From Arthrobacter gallicola (lineage in GTDB: Bacteria; Actinomycetota; Actinomycetes; Actinomycetales; Micrococcaceae): 64,000 nucleotides of DNA. The number at the start of each line of letters is the position of its first letter. The first letter of the stretch is position 1. Under the pieces are notes generated by a model. That model saw only the letters and a program-made list of their open reading frames with translations, did no database searches and was not told the origin of the DNA. Position numbers and translations under genes: made by a program. Shown here in pieces: positions 51,496-59,252 of the stretch. The stretch lies in the NCBI RefSeq assembly GCF_014836775.1, contig NZ_JACSQD010000002.1, positions 498,567-562,566 on the forward strand, read 5' to 3'.

Positions 51496-52876
51496 TGCTG
51501 GACTCCTGGGATTCGACGGCGGCTGTGACGGGCACGGAGCAGGACGCGGCTTCGGCGGCGGGGACGTCAGCTGCTGCCGTTCCCGAAGCCGCCGCGGCTG
51601 CTGCGGTGAGGCCCTGGTCCAGGTCCCAGAGGATGTCCTCCAGGTCCTCCAGCCCCACGGAAATCCGCACCAGGTCCTCCGGCACACCGGCCGCGGCCAG
51701 CTGTTCCGGGGAGAGCTGCTGATGTGTGGTGGAACCCGGGTGGATGACCAGGGTGCGTGAATCGCCGATGTTCGCCAGATGGGAGGCGAGCTGCAGCGAT
51801 TCAATGAAGACCTGCCCGGCAGCGCGGCCACCCTTCACTCCGAAGCTGAAGACCGAGCCGGGACCCTTGGGCAGGTACTTCTTTGCCCGCTCGTGGTGCG
51901 GGTGTGATTCCAGTCCGGCGTAGGACACCCAGGCCACGCGGTCATCGGCTTCGAGCCACTCGGCCACGGCCTGGGCGTTGCGCAGGTGCTCATCCACCCG
52001 CTGGGCCAGGGTTTCCACGCCCTGCAGGAGCTGGAAGGCGGACTGCGCGGAGAGGGTGGGTCCGATGTCGCGCAGCTGCTCGGAGCGCAGCTTGGTCAGG
52101 AAGCCGTATTCGCCGAAGTTCCCCCACCAGGAGATGTTGCCGTAGGAGGGAACCGGTTCGGTCATGGCCGGGAACTTGCCGTTGCCCCAGTTGAAGGTAC
52201 CCGCCTCGACGACGACGCCGCCCAAGGTGGTGCCGTGCCCGCCAATGAACTTGGTGGCGGAGTGGATCACAATGTCCGCGCCGTGCTTGAACGGCTGGAC
52301 CAGGTAGGGCGTGCTCAGGGTGGCGTCGAGGATCAGCGGCACACCGGCGTCGTGCGCTACCTTGGCGAGGCCCTCGATGTCGGCGACCTCGCCGCTCGGG
52401 TTGGCCACGACCTCGGCGTAGACCGCCTTGGTGTTTTCCTGGATAGCTGCGGCGTAGTCCGCCGGATCCGTGCCGGGAACGAAGGTGGTGTCGATGCCGA
52501 AGCGGCGCAGGGTGACGTCCAGCTGCGTGACGGTGCCGCCGTAGAGCTGGGACGCGGCCACGATGTGGTCCCCGGCCTGGCACAGTGCCGCGAAGGTGAC
52601 GAACTCGGCTGACATGCCCGAGGCGGTCGCGACCGCGCCGATGCCGCCTTCCAGGGAGGCGATGCGTTCCTCGAACGCGGCGACCGTGGGGTTGCCGATG
52701 CGGGAGTAGATGTTGCCGTACTTCTGCAGCGAGAAGAGGTTGGCGGCGTCGTCGGTGTCCTTAAAGACAAACGACGTCGTCTGGTAGATGGGGACGGCGC
52801 GCGCACCGTGGATGGCGTCGGGCGTGCCGCCCGCGTGCAGGGCGCGGGTGCGGAATCCGAACTGGCGATCACTCAT
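51488..52876 (-). CDS. metY: O-acetylhomoserine aminocarboxypropyltransferase (MetY type)
   Basis: 462-residue PLP enzyme that joins sulfide to O-acetylhomoserine, giving homocysteine and acetate. The start FGFRTRALHAGGTPDAIHGARAVPIYQTTSFVF and YSRIGNPTVAAFEERIASLEGG are typical of MetY; the PLP lysine is in VIHSATKFIGGHGTTLGGVVV. The final 40 residues are an Ala-rich tail absent from most relatives. AGGAAGGAG lies 11 bases before the ATG. It follows acs on the same strand after 106 bases. Confidence 0.94.
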   Translation of the reverse strand: MSDRQFGFRTRALHAGGTPDAIHGARAVPIYQTTSFVFKDTDDAANLFSLQKYGNIYSRIGNPTVAAFEERIASLEGGIGAVATASGMSAEFVTFAALCQAGDHIVAASQLYGGTVTQLDVTLRRFGIDTTFVPGTDPADYAAAIQENTKAVYAEVVANPSGEVADIEGLAKVAHDAGVPLILDATLSTPYLVQPFKHGADIVIHSATKFIGGHGTTLGGVVVEAGTFNWGNGKFPAMTEPVPSYGNISWWGNFGEYGFLTKLRSEQLRDIGPTLSAQSAFQLLQGVETLAQRVDEHLRNAQAVAEWLEADDRVAWVSYAGLESHPHHERAKKYLPKGPGSVFSFGVKGGRAAGQVFIESLQLASHLANIGDSRTLVIHPGSTTHQQLSPEQLAAAGVPEDLVRISVGLEDLEDILWDLDQGLTAAAAAASGTAAADVPAAEAASCSVPVTAAVESQESSNV

Positions 52877-52982
52877 GGAACTGAGTGCTCCTTCCTTAGG
52901 GGGACCGCTGTGAAGCGGTAAGGCAATGGTTGCGTTATTAAGCGGTGGAAACCAACAATATTGAGGACAGTTGCGCCGCCGG

Positions 52983-54950
52983 TCAGCCCCGCCGCGCTTC
53001 GCAGGCCGCGTGAATCGCCGGGATGCACGGTTCGTTCTGCAGGCTGGTGGTGTCGCCGAGCGTGGTGCCCTCGAACAGCTGGGTCAGCAGCCGGCGCATG
53101 ATCTTGCCGGAGCGCGTCTTGGGCACATCGGGAACCACGACGACGGCGGCAGGCTTGGCGATCGGCCCGATTTCCTTCGCCACGTGGTTGCGCAGCTCTA
53201 TCGTCACCGCGTCCGCGTCCTTTGACGCAGCCTCGGTGAGGACCACAAACGCGGCGATCGCGTGCCCGGTCTTTGGATCGGCGACCGGGCAGACCCCTGC
53301 TTCCACGACCCAGGGGTGGGACACCAGGGCGGATTCGATCTCGATCGTGGAAAGCCGGTGTCCGGAGACGTTCAGGACGTCGTCCACCCGGCCCAGGATC
53401 CAGGTGTCGCCGTCGTCGTCATACCGGGCGCCGTCGCCGGCCAGGAACCAGCCCTGTTTTGCGTACTGGCGCCAGTAGGAGGACAGGTAGCGCTGCGGAT
53501 CGCCCCAGCAGGTGCGGGCCATGGACGGGCCGGTCCGGTCCACCACGATGAAGCCCTGAGTATTGGCCGGGACGTCATTGCCGTCCTCGTCCACAATCCG
53601 GGTGGAAACGCCGGGCAGTGCGCGGGAGGCGCAGCCGGGCTTGAACACGGTGTCGGTCTGGCGCGGGGAGAGGATGGTGGCTCCGGTTTCGGACTGCCAC
53701 CAGGTATCGATCACCGGAACCTCGCCGCGGCCGACGTTTTCCCGCAGCCAGCGCCAGGCTTCCGGGTTCACGGCCTCGCCCACGGTGCCGAGCAGCCGGA
53801 TCGAGGACAGGTCCCAGGTGTCCGGAACGCCGTCGGGGAACCAGCCCATCAGGGAGCGGACCAGGGTGGGGGCCGTGTAATAGCTGGTGACCTTATAGCG
53901 TTCGATGATCTCGAAGTGCCGCCCGGGGTGCGGGGTGTTCGGAGTGCCCTCGAAAATCACCTCGGTGACGCCGTTGGAGAGCGGACCGTAGATTTCGTAG
54001 GTGTGCGCGGTGACCCAGGCCAGGTCGGCGGTGCACCAGTGGACGTCGTCAGCGCGGGCGGTTTCGTCCGGGTTGGCGAAGAGGAACTCGTAGCTCCAGG
54101 ACGCCTGCGTGAGGTACCCGCCCATGGTGTGCACCAGGCCCTTGGGCTTCCCCGTGGTGCCGGAGGTGTACATGATGAACAGCGGGGTTTCGGCGTCGAA
54201 CGCTTCCGGTTCGTGAATCTCGGAGGCGGTGTCCACGGTCTCGTGCCACCAGACGTCCCGGCCCTCGGTCCAGGCGATCCCGCAGCCGGTCCGGCGGATG
54301 ACCAGGACGTGCTCGATCGCGTTCTCGCCGGAGACGGCTTCATCCGCGTTGTCCTTGACCGGGACGGCTGCGCCGCGGCGGAACTGCCCGTCGGTGGTCA
54401 CCAGCAGCTTGGCGCGGGTGTCCTCCACCCGGAACTTCAGTGCCTCCGCGGAGAAGCCGCCGAAAACCAGCGAGTGCACGGCGCCGATGCGGGCGCAGGC
54501 CAGGGTGATGATGACGGTTTCGGCAATGACCGGGAGGTAGATGACCACGCGGTCACCCTGTTCGATGCCGAGCGACTGCAAGGCATTGGCGGCGCGGGAG
54601 ACTTCCCGCTGCAGGTCGGCGTAGGTCAGCGTGCGCCGGTCGCCGGGCTCACCCTCGAAGTGCAGGGCCGGTTTGTCCCCGCGGCCGGCGGCAACGTGCC
54701 GGTCCACGCAGTTCACCGCGACGTTCAGCTTGCCGCCGGCGAACCACTCGATTTCAGGGACTGAATATTCGGCGTCGGCTTCGGGCACCTCTGGCCCGCT
54801 GAGCCGCTGCGGCGGGGTGAACCGGTGCGCGGTGTGCCACGGTTCCTCCCACTGCAGCCGCCTGGCGGCTTCCTCCCAGAACGCGATGCGCTCTGCTTCG
54901 GTGGCAAACTCCGGCTCTGCGGCCGGCTGCGCTGCTGTTGTTACGCCCAC
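52983..54950 (-). CDS. acs: Acetate-CoA ligase (acetyl-CoA synthetase)
   Basis: About 655-residue AMP-forming enzyme making acetyl-CoA from acetate, ATP and CoA. Seen: WFAGGKLNVAVNCVDRHV, the P-loop YTSGTTGKPKG, IDTWWQSETGA whose Trp restricts the pocket to acetate, DVLNVSGHRLSTIEIE, and the catalytic, acetylation-prone Lys in KTRSGKIMRR. GTG 54950 is chosen; GTG 54965 is possible. It overlaps ssuC by 10 bases and so belongs to the sulfonate operon, an unusual place for acs. Confidence 0.93.
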   Translation of the reverse strand: MGVTTAAQPAAEPEFATEAERIAFWEEAARRLQWEEPWHTAHRFTPPQRLSGPEVPEADAEYSVPEIEWFAGGKLNVAVNCVDRHVAAGRGDKPALHFEGEPGDRRTLTYADLQREVSRAANALQSLGIEQGDRVVIYLPVIAETVIITLACARIGAVHSLVFGGFSAEALKFRVEDTRAKLLVTTDGQFRRGAAVPVKDNADEAVSGENAIEHVLVIRRTGCGIAWTEGRDVWWHETVDTASEIHEPEAFDAETPLFIMYTSGTTGKPKGLVHTMGGYLTQASWSYEFLFANPDETARADDVHWCTADLAWVTAHTYEIYGPLSNGVTEVIFEGTPNTPHPGRHFEIIERYKVTSYYTAPTLVRSLMGWFPDGVPDTWDLSSIRLLGTVGEAVNPEAWRWLRENVGRGEVPVIDTWWQSETGATILSPRQTDTVFKPGCASRALPGVSTRIVDEDGNDVPANTQGFIVVDRTGPSMARTCWGDPQRYLSSYWRQYAKQGWFLAGDGARYDDDGDTWILGRVDDVLNVSGHRLSTIEIESALVSHPWVVEAGVCPVADPKTGHAIAAFVVLTEAASKDADAVTIELRNHVAKEIGPIAKPAAVVVVPDVPKTRSGKIMRRLLTQLFEGTTLGDTTSLQNEPCIPAIHAACEARRG

Positions 54951-55813
54951 TTCTTCACTGCCCACTTTTCTGCGAGGCCCAGCAGGGCATCCGTTGTTTT
55001 GCCAATAACCGCCAGCAGCACGATCGCCAGGAACATCCGGTCGGTGCGGCCGTTGTTCTGCGAGTCGGTGAGCAGGAAGCCGAGCCCCATGGAGGAGGCG
55101 ATGAGCTCAGCTGCCACCAGGAACAGCCAGGACTGTGCCAGCGCCAGCCGCAGGCCGGAAAAGACGGCGGGGACGACGGCGGGCAGCTGCACCGTGGTGA
55201 GCAGCCGGATCCCGTTCAGCCCGAAGGCCCGCGCAGCTTCCACCAGGTTTTTGTCCACATGGCGCAGCGCCAGCGAGACGGTGGTGAAGACCGGGAAGAA
55301 GGCGCCGATGGTGATCAGCGTGACCTTGGAATCCTCCCCGATGCCCATCCAGAGGATCAGCAGCGGGACCAGGGCCAGCGACGGAACGGCCCGGATGGCA
55401 CCGAACAGCGGGCCAAGCAGGACGTCGGCCAGCCGGGACAGGCCCAGCAGGGCGCCGAGCGCCAGGCCCAGGGCGGCGCCGGCGGCAAAACCGGTCAGTA
55501 CGCGCTGGGTGGAGATGGCGATGTGCGTTCCCAGTTCCCCGCGTTCCAGCAGGTCGACGGCGGAGCTCAGCACCGCGCCCGGCGATGGCAGCTGCACGGC
55601 GCTGAAGACCCCCTGCACCGAAACCAGCTGCCAGAGCGCCAGGATCAGCGCCGGCACCAGCAGCCCCAGGAGCACCCGGACCCAACCTATGGACAAGGCG
55701 CCGGAGGGTCCGGTTTTGCGCTCCGGGCCGGAAGGCTGCGGGGGAAGCGCCGCCGGCGGGCCCTGGACGCCGCCGGGAACAGCCGAGCTTGCGGTCAGGT
55801 ACGAATCACTCAT
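54941..55813 (-). CDS. ssuC: Sulfonate-type ABC transporter permease
   Basis: 290 residues, BPD_transp_1 fold with about six helices after a Pro-rich N-terminal 35 residues. The coupling motif is EAARAFGLNGIRLLTTVQLPAVVPAVFSG. The best match in style is SsuC/TauC (sulfonate/nitrate family). Start overlaps the ssuA stop (TAATG). Confidence 0.9.
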   Translation of the reverse strand: MSDSYLTASSAVPGGVQGPPAALPPQPSGPERKTGPSGALSIGWVRVLLGLLVPALILALWQLVSVQGVFSAVQLPSPGAVLSSAVDLLERGELGTHIAISTQRVLTGFAAGAALGLALGALLGLSRLADVLLGPLFGAIRAVPSLALVPLLILWMGIGEDSKVTLITIGAFFPVFTTVSLALRHVDKNLVEAARAFGLNGIRLLTTVQLPAVVPAVFSGLRLALAQSWLFLVAAELIASSMGLGFLLTDSQNNGRTDRMFLAIVLLAVIGKTTDALLGLAEKWAVKKWA

Positions 55814-56859
55814 TAGGATTCCTTGATGGCTTCCGCGTCGGCCTGCTTCGCGAAGGAATCCTCCAGCAGGCTGGCAATGGCGTCGTCAATGGTGGACTGC
55901 TGGGCGACGTCACCGGTCTCGACGAACGTGGGGCCGATCTTCTCCAGGACCGAACGCTGGGCGTCACCCGGAACGGCGTTCACGTCCAGGTTGCTGCGCT
56001 CCAGGATCACGGTCTTGGCAACCTCGAGATCCAGACCGGCGACGTCGGCCAGGATCTGCGCGGTTTCCTCCGGGTTTTCAGCGGCCCAGGCGCGGGCCTT
56101 TTCATAGGCGTTCACGACCGCCTGTGCCAGTTCGGGCTTTTCCTCGAGGAAGGACTCGGTGGCGTTCAGGAAGCCGTACGTGTTGAAGTCCAGGTTGCGG
56201 TAGACCAGTTTCGCTCCGGCCTGCTCGGCACCTGCCATGATCGGATCCAGTCCGGCCCAGGCATCCACGGCACCGTTTTCCAGTGCGGTGCGGCCGTCGG
56301 CGTGCTGCAGGTTTTCCACCGTGACGTCGGAGGTGCTCAGGCCGGCTTCCTCCAGGGCCTGGACCAGGAAGAAGTAAGGGTCGGTGCCCTTGGTCGCGGC
56401 GACCGACTTGCCGGCCAGATCCGCCACCGAGGTGATGTCCGAGTCCGGGCCGACCACCAGGGCGGACCATTCGGGCTGGGAGTAAATGCTGATGGTCTTG
56501 ATCTCCGAACCGTTTGCACGGGCCAGCAGGGCAGCGGATCCGGCGGTGGACCCGACGTCGATCGCTCCGGCACGCAGTGCCTCATTCGCCTTGTTGGAGC
56601 CGGCGGACTGCACCCAGTTCACGTCCACGCCCTGCTCTGCGAGAGTGGCCTCCAGCCAGCCCTGGTCCTTGATAACCAGGCTCAGCGGGTTGTAGGTGGC
56701 GAAGTCGATGTTGAGGGTGCCGCCGTCGGCCGTTGAGTCGGCGGCCCCGGCGGACGAGTCCTCACCGGCGACGCAGCCGGTCAGGGCCAGCGAGAAAGCG
56801 GCGGCGGTGGCGGCGAGCACCGCGAGCGGACGGCGGGAGGCACGGGAACGGCTGTTCAT
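55813..56859 (-). CDS. ssuA: Sulfonate-type ABC transporter substrate-binding lipoprotein
   Basis: 348-residue secreted lipoprotein. Signal peptide with lipobox LALTGC (Cys29). The mature domain is of the SsuA/TauA/NMT1 type: LNIDFATYNPLSLVIKDQGWLEATL, AGAIDVGSTAGSAALLARANG, KSVAATKGTDPYFFLVQALEEAGL, DAWAGLDPIMAGAE. It should bind an alkane- or arylsulfonate or similar organosulfur compound; the ligand is not predictable. Preceded by a 132-base gap after ssuB that holds an 8-bp hairpin. Confidence 0.92.
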   Translation of the reverse strand: MNSRSRASRRPLAVLAATAAAFSLALTGCVAGEDSSAGAADSTADGGTLNIDFATYNPLSLVIKDQGWLEATLAEQGVDVNWVQSAGSNKANEALRAGAIDVGSTAGSAALLARANGSEIKTISIYSQPEWSALVVGPDSDITSVADLAGKSVAATKGTDPYFFLVQALEEAGLSTSDVTVENLQHADGRTALENGAVDAWAGLDPIMAGAEQAGAKLVYRNLDFNTYGFLNATESFLEEKPELAQAVVNAYEKARAWAAENPEETAQILADVAGLDLEVAKTVILERSNLDVNAVPGDAQRSVLEKIGPTFVETGDVAQQSTIDDAIASLLEDSFAKQADAEAIKES

Positions 56860-56952
56860 GGGGGGATTCCTTTGGCTGAATAAACGCTGATGTGTGAGAC
56901 AGGTGATGCTGCAGGGTGGGGCTGCGTGCGGACACGAAGGCCCCGCGAAGGC

Positions 56953-56971
56953 CCGCCGGCAGGGCCGGCGG
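56953..56971 (-). terminator. Intercistronic hairpin between ssuB and ssuA
   Basis: CCGCCGGC and GCCGGCGG form an 8-bp perfect stem with a 3-base loop. Without a U-tract it may reduce read-through or protect the mRNA end rather than stop transcription fully. Confidence 0.4.
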
Positions 56972-56991
56972 AGGTAACCGGGGTGGTTTGG

Positions 56992-57819
56992 CTAGTGCCG
57001 GTCGACGCCGAGGCTCGCCAGGAGCTCGCCGCGCATTCGCGCCAGTTCTGCGGAGGCGCGGTCCCGGGGACGGGCGCCCGGCACGGTGATGGTCTGCGTG
57101 ATGGTGGCACCGGGTTTGCCCGGTTCACGGCCAAGGACGATGATGCGGTCCGCGAGCTGCAGCGCCTCGTCGACGTCGTGGGTCACCAGCAGGACGGTGG
57201 CCGGGGCGGCCCGGTGCACCTCCAGCAGCAGATCCTGCATCTTCAGGCGGGTCAGCGCGTCCAGGGCACCGAACGGTTCATCCAGCAGCAGCACTCCGGG
57301 CCTGCGGGCCAGCGCCCGGGCCAGTGAGGCGCGCTGCGCCATGCCGCCGGAAACGGCCCGGGGCTGGTGCTTGGCGAAGCTGTCCAGTTCCACCAGCTTC
57401 AGCAGCTCGGCAACCTTCGCCTTGCCCTCGGACGCGCTGGTGCCCTTGGGCAGGCCGATCGCGACGTTGGCCTGCAGGGTCTGCCAGGGCAGCAGGCGGG
57501 GTTCCTGGAAGGCCACGGCACAGCGGTCATCAATGCCGCGGACGGCGGTGCCGTCAATCCGCACGCTTCCGGTGGTCGCGGCGTCGAGCCCTGCGGTGGC
57601 GCGCAGCAGCGTGGATTTGCCACAGCCGCTGGAACCTAGGATGGCGAGGACTTCACCCGGACGCACCTCGAAGGTGATGTCCCGGAGCACCACATGGGTG
57701 TCTGCGCCGGAGCCGAAGCTGCGGCCTACGCCGTCGAAGGTTACGGACAGGGCGGTGTCCGGTGCGGTGACCGCGGTGGCGGACACGGCAGGGGACCCGG
57801 AGGAAAGTACTGCAGTCAT
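56992..57819 (-). CDS. ssuB: Sulfonate-type ABC transporter ATP-binding protein
   Basis: 275-residue ATPase: Walker A ILGSSGCGKSTLL, Q-loop VAFQEPRLLPWQTL, signature AVSGGMAQRASLARAL, Walker B VLLLDEPFGALDALTR and H-loop VLLVTHDVDEALQLA. The LLPW in the Q-loop and the length suit the SsuB/TauB family. ATG 57819 has GGAG seven bases upstream, in the 3' end of the SAM-I riboswitch; ATG 57831 is an alternative. First gene of the riboswitch-controlled operon. Confidence 0.92.
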   Translation of the reverse strand: MTAVLSSGSPAVSATAVTAPDTALSVTFDGVGRSFGSGADTHVVLRDITFEVRPGEVLAILGSSGCGKSTLLRATAGLDAATTGSVRIDGTAVRGIDDRCAVAFQEPRLLPWQTLQANVAIGLPKGTSASEGKAKVAELLKLVELDSFAKHQPRAVSGGMAQRASLARALARRPGVLLLDEPFGALDALTRLKMQDLLLEVHRAAPATVLLVTHDVDEALQLADRIIVLGREPGKPGATITQTITVPGARPRDRASAELARMRGELLASLGVDRH

Positions 57820-57827
57820 TGAACACT

Positions 57828-57986
57828 CCATCGGTCCTGGCAGTAGCACCCTACGGAAAACGTCCTGGGCCGGGTTACCGGCCTCCTGCGACGTCCACCT
57901 TGTTATCGCCGCGTTTCAAGGAGAAAACGCGCCGACCAGGGTTGCTGCGGCTTCACTGATCCAGGTCTCTCAGCCGCTCGGGATGG
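57828..57986 (-). promoter_or_regulatory. SAM-I (S-box) riboswitch of the ssu operon
   Basis: Read on the minus strand: P1 5' strand CCATC (57986-57982), then the S-box core GAGCGGCTGAGAGACC, GTGAAGCCGCAGCAACC, a P3 stem CGCGTTT/AAACGCG, the conserved GGTGCTACTGCCAG, and the P1 3' strand GATGG (57832-57828). The P1 3' strand overlaps the GGAG ribosome site of ssuB, so SAM binding should block translation directly. SAM-I elements repress sulfur genes when SAM is plentiful. Confidence 0.85.
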
Positions 57987-58066
57987 TCAAGGCATAACTA
58001 AACGCCCCCGGGCCGCCCGCAGGCAAGTCCCGGCGTAACAATCCGCCGTGGCTGCTTCGCGGCGAA

Positions 58067-58093
58067 CCCAGCTCACGCCGTCGGGCATTACGC
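58067..58093 (+). repeat. 27-bp direct repeat, left copy
   Basis: Matches 59018-59044 in the same orientation with one mismatch (core CGCCGTCGGGCATTACGC). The two copies bracket a single lower-GC gene. Confidence 0.9.
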
Positions 58094-58110
58094 CGCTGTG
58101 CGCCGGATGA

Positions 58111-58950
58111 TTAACCGCGTAGGGACCCCAGCGCAGGATGGCTGGTGAGTCCATTTGCGCCGTAGAGCGCCCAGACGATGTAGGCCGCCGCAAGTGGCGC
58201 TTCCGGTCCGCCGATCAGCAGCGGATCGCCCTGATGGAATTCCAACACCACACTGTTGTTCTCCGGCTCGGGATAGCAAGCGGCCACGTGGGAATAATGG
58301 AAGCTCAACCAGCGGCCATCGACTTGGCAGAGGATGCGGCGATCGGTCAAAAACATTGCCGTGCGTCTTGCGTCGCGCCAATGCTGGCGTGAGGCAGCTT
58401 CTGCCGCTCGGCGCCGAGAATTATTGGCCAAGGCAGTTACCCCCACCCCGGCAAGCACAAAAGCCGGCTGGCCCCAAAAGAAACCGCTCGTGTGGACATA
58501 TGTACCGGGCGATCCGTAAAAGCGGGCATAGTCAGCGGTGATTTGGAGGTGAAGGTTTTCGCCCGGTTCGAGAACCACGCCCCACACCTGCATGGCAGGA
58601 GGCAGATGGCCTCGGCTCAATTGTCCGGTCAACGCCTGCGCTTTATTCCAAGAATCTTCATAATGCAGCTGGAGGTCACGTTGTGCCTGTTCCGTACGGG
58701 TGTAATGGCCTTTTCCCCGTCGGAACGAGCGGAATACCCGGTATCCGTTCGTAATTGCCTTGATGGTTAGGTAAATGGTGCCGACCAGCCAAACGCCAAG
58801 GGCAGCAAGAAGTAAGAGGGCATATCCAAGATCCATCGAAGCACCACTGTCCGCATCATTCTCACCGTATGCAGTGAAAACCAGCCGCAAGGCGATATAG
58901 GCAATGGGGATGAGCGCCAAGGGAAGAATCCAGGCGAGGTGTCTTCTCAT
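58111..58950 (-). CDS. Membrane protein of unknown function on a lower-GC insert
   Basis: 279 residues, not recognised. Helices at about 7-27 (WILPLALIPIAYIALRLVFTA) and 43-66 (YALLLLAALGVWLVGTIYLTIKA), a possible third near 158-176 (GFFWGQPAFVLAGVGVTALA), then a soluble part with FLTDRRILCQVDGRWLSFHYSHVAACYPE, which resembles the PH-like/GRAM-type domains of actinobacterial 'tRNA-dihydrouridine-like' unknown proteins only loosely. Several 60-base rows are near 50 % G+C, well below the neighbours. The gene, its promoter and nothing else lie between 27-bp direct repeats. ATG 58950 is leaderless. Confidence 0.75.
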   Translation of the reverse strand: MRRHLAWILPLALIPIAYIALRLVFTAYGENDADSGASMDLGYALLLLAALGVWLVGTIYLTIKAITNGYRVFRSFRRGKGHYTRTEQAQRDLQLHYEDSWNKAQALTGQLSRGHLPPAMQVWGVVLEPGENLHLQITADYARFYGSPGTYVHTSGFFWGQPAFVLAGVGVTALANNSRRRAAEAASRQHWRDARRTAMFLTDRRILCQVDGRWLSFHYSHVAACYPEPENNSVVLEFHQGDPLLIGGPEAPLAAAYIVWALYGANGLTSHPALGSLRG

Positions 58951-58956
58951 TTCGCT

Positions 58957-58962
58957 ACCCTA
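58957..58962 (-). promoter_or_regulatory. Leaderless-type -10 (TAGGGT)
   Basis: TAGGGT on the minus strand, AGCGAA, then ATG 58950 (6-base gap). It lies inside the segment between the direct repeats. Confidence 0.5.
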
Positions 58963-59017
58963 AGGGATTCTTCGTCGACAGGCAGCCACGCCGGACCTTC
59001 CTGTTGAGAACGGATTC

Positions 59018-59044
59018 CCCAGCTCCCGCCGTCGGGCATTACGC
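59018..59044 (+). repeat. 27-bp direct repeat, right copy
   Basis: Same orientation as the left copy at 58067; one mismatch in 27 bases. It lies 19 bases before the -35 candidate of the SAM-IV transcript. Confidence 0.9.
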
Positions 59045-59062
59045 TCCGTGACACAGCCCGGC

Positions 59063-59093
59063 TTGCGCGCCACCGGGGGCAGTGCCCCATACT
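59063..59093 (+). promoter_or_regulatory. Promoter of the SAM-IV/monooxygenase transcript
   Basis: TTGCGC (59063-59068), 19-base spacer, CATACT (59088-59093). The start of transcription would fall at about 59100, just before the riboswitch aptamer. Confidence 0.45.
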
Positions 59094-59102
59094 GGGCGGG
59101 CA

Positions 59103-59221
59103 GGATCATGAGTCCCAACGCGAAGCTCTGGCTGGTTGGGCGGCAACCCTCTCCCGTGGCGGGGTGCCCCAGATGACGATCCGGTCGCGGGCGCATTCGC
59201 CGGCGGCAAGTACGGCGCTCC
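59103..59221 (+). promoter_or_regulatory. SAM-IV riboswitch upstream of the LLM monooxygenase
   Basis: P1 is GGATC (59103-59107) with GATCC (59178-59182). Inside are the conserved ATGAGTCCCAACGCGAAGCT, GGTTGGGCGGCAACCCT and GGCGGGGTGCCCCAGATGA, the layout of actinobacterial SAM-IV aptamers. A downstream hairpin region with GGCGGCAAG follows, as expected for the SAM-IV 3' pseudoknot part. The gene starts 31 bases later, with AAAGGA as ribosome site. Confidence 0.85.
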
Positions 59222-59252
59222 TTGACGGTGCGTCCACCCGTAAAGGATTTAC

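Noticed and set aside
52904..52919. ACCGCT-GTGA-AGCGGT hairpin between acs and metY as a riboswitch or terminator
   Set aside because: Only a 6-bp stem without U-tract or conserved core; no S-box elements around it.
53262..54764. A 500-codon plus-strand frame opposite acs
   Set aside because: Antisense shadow of a well conserved gene; high-GC DNA commonly leaves such frames open.
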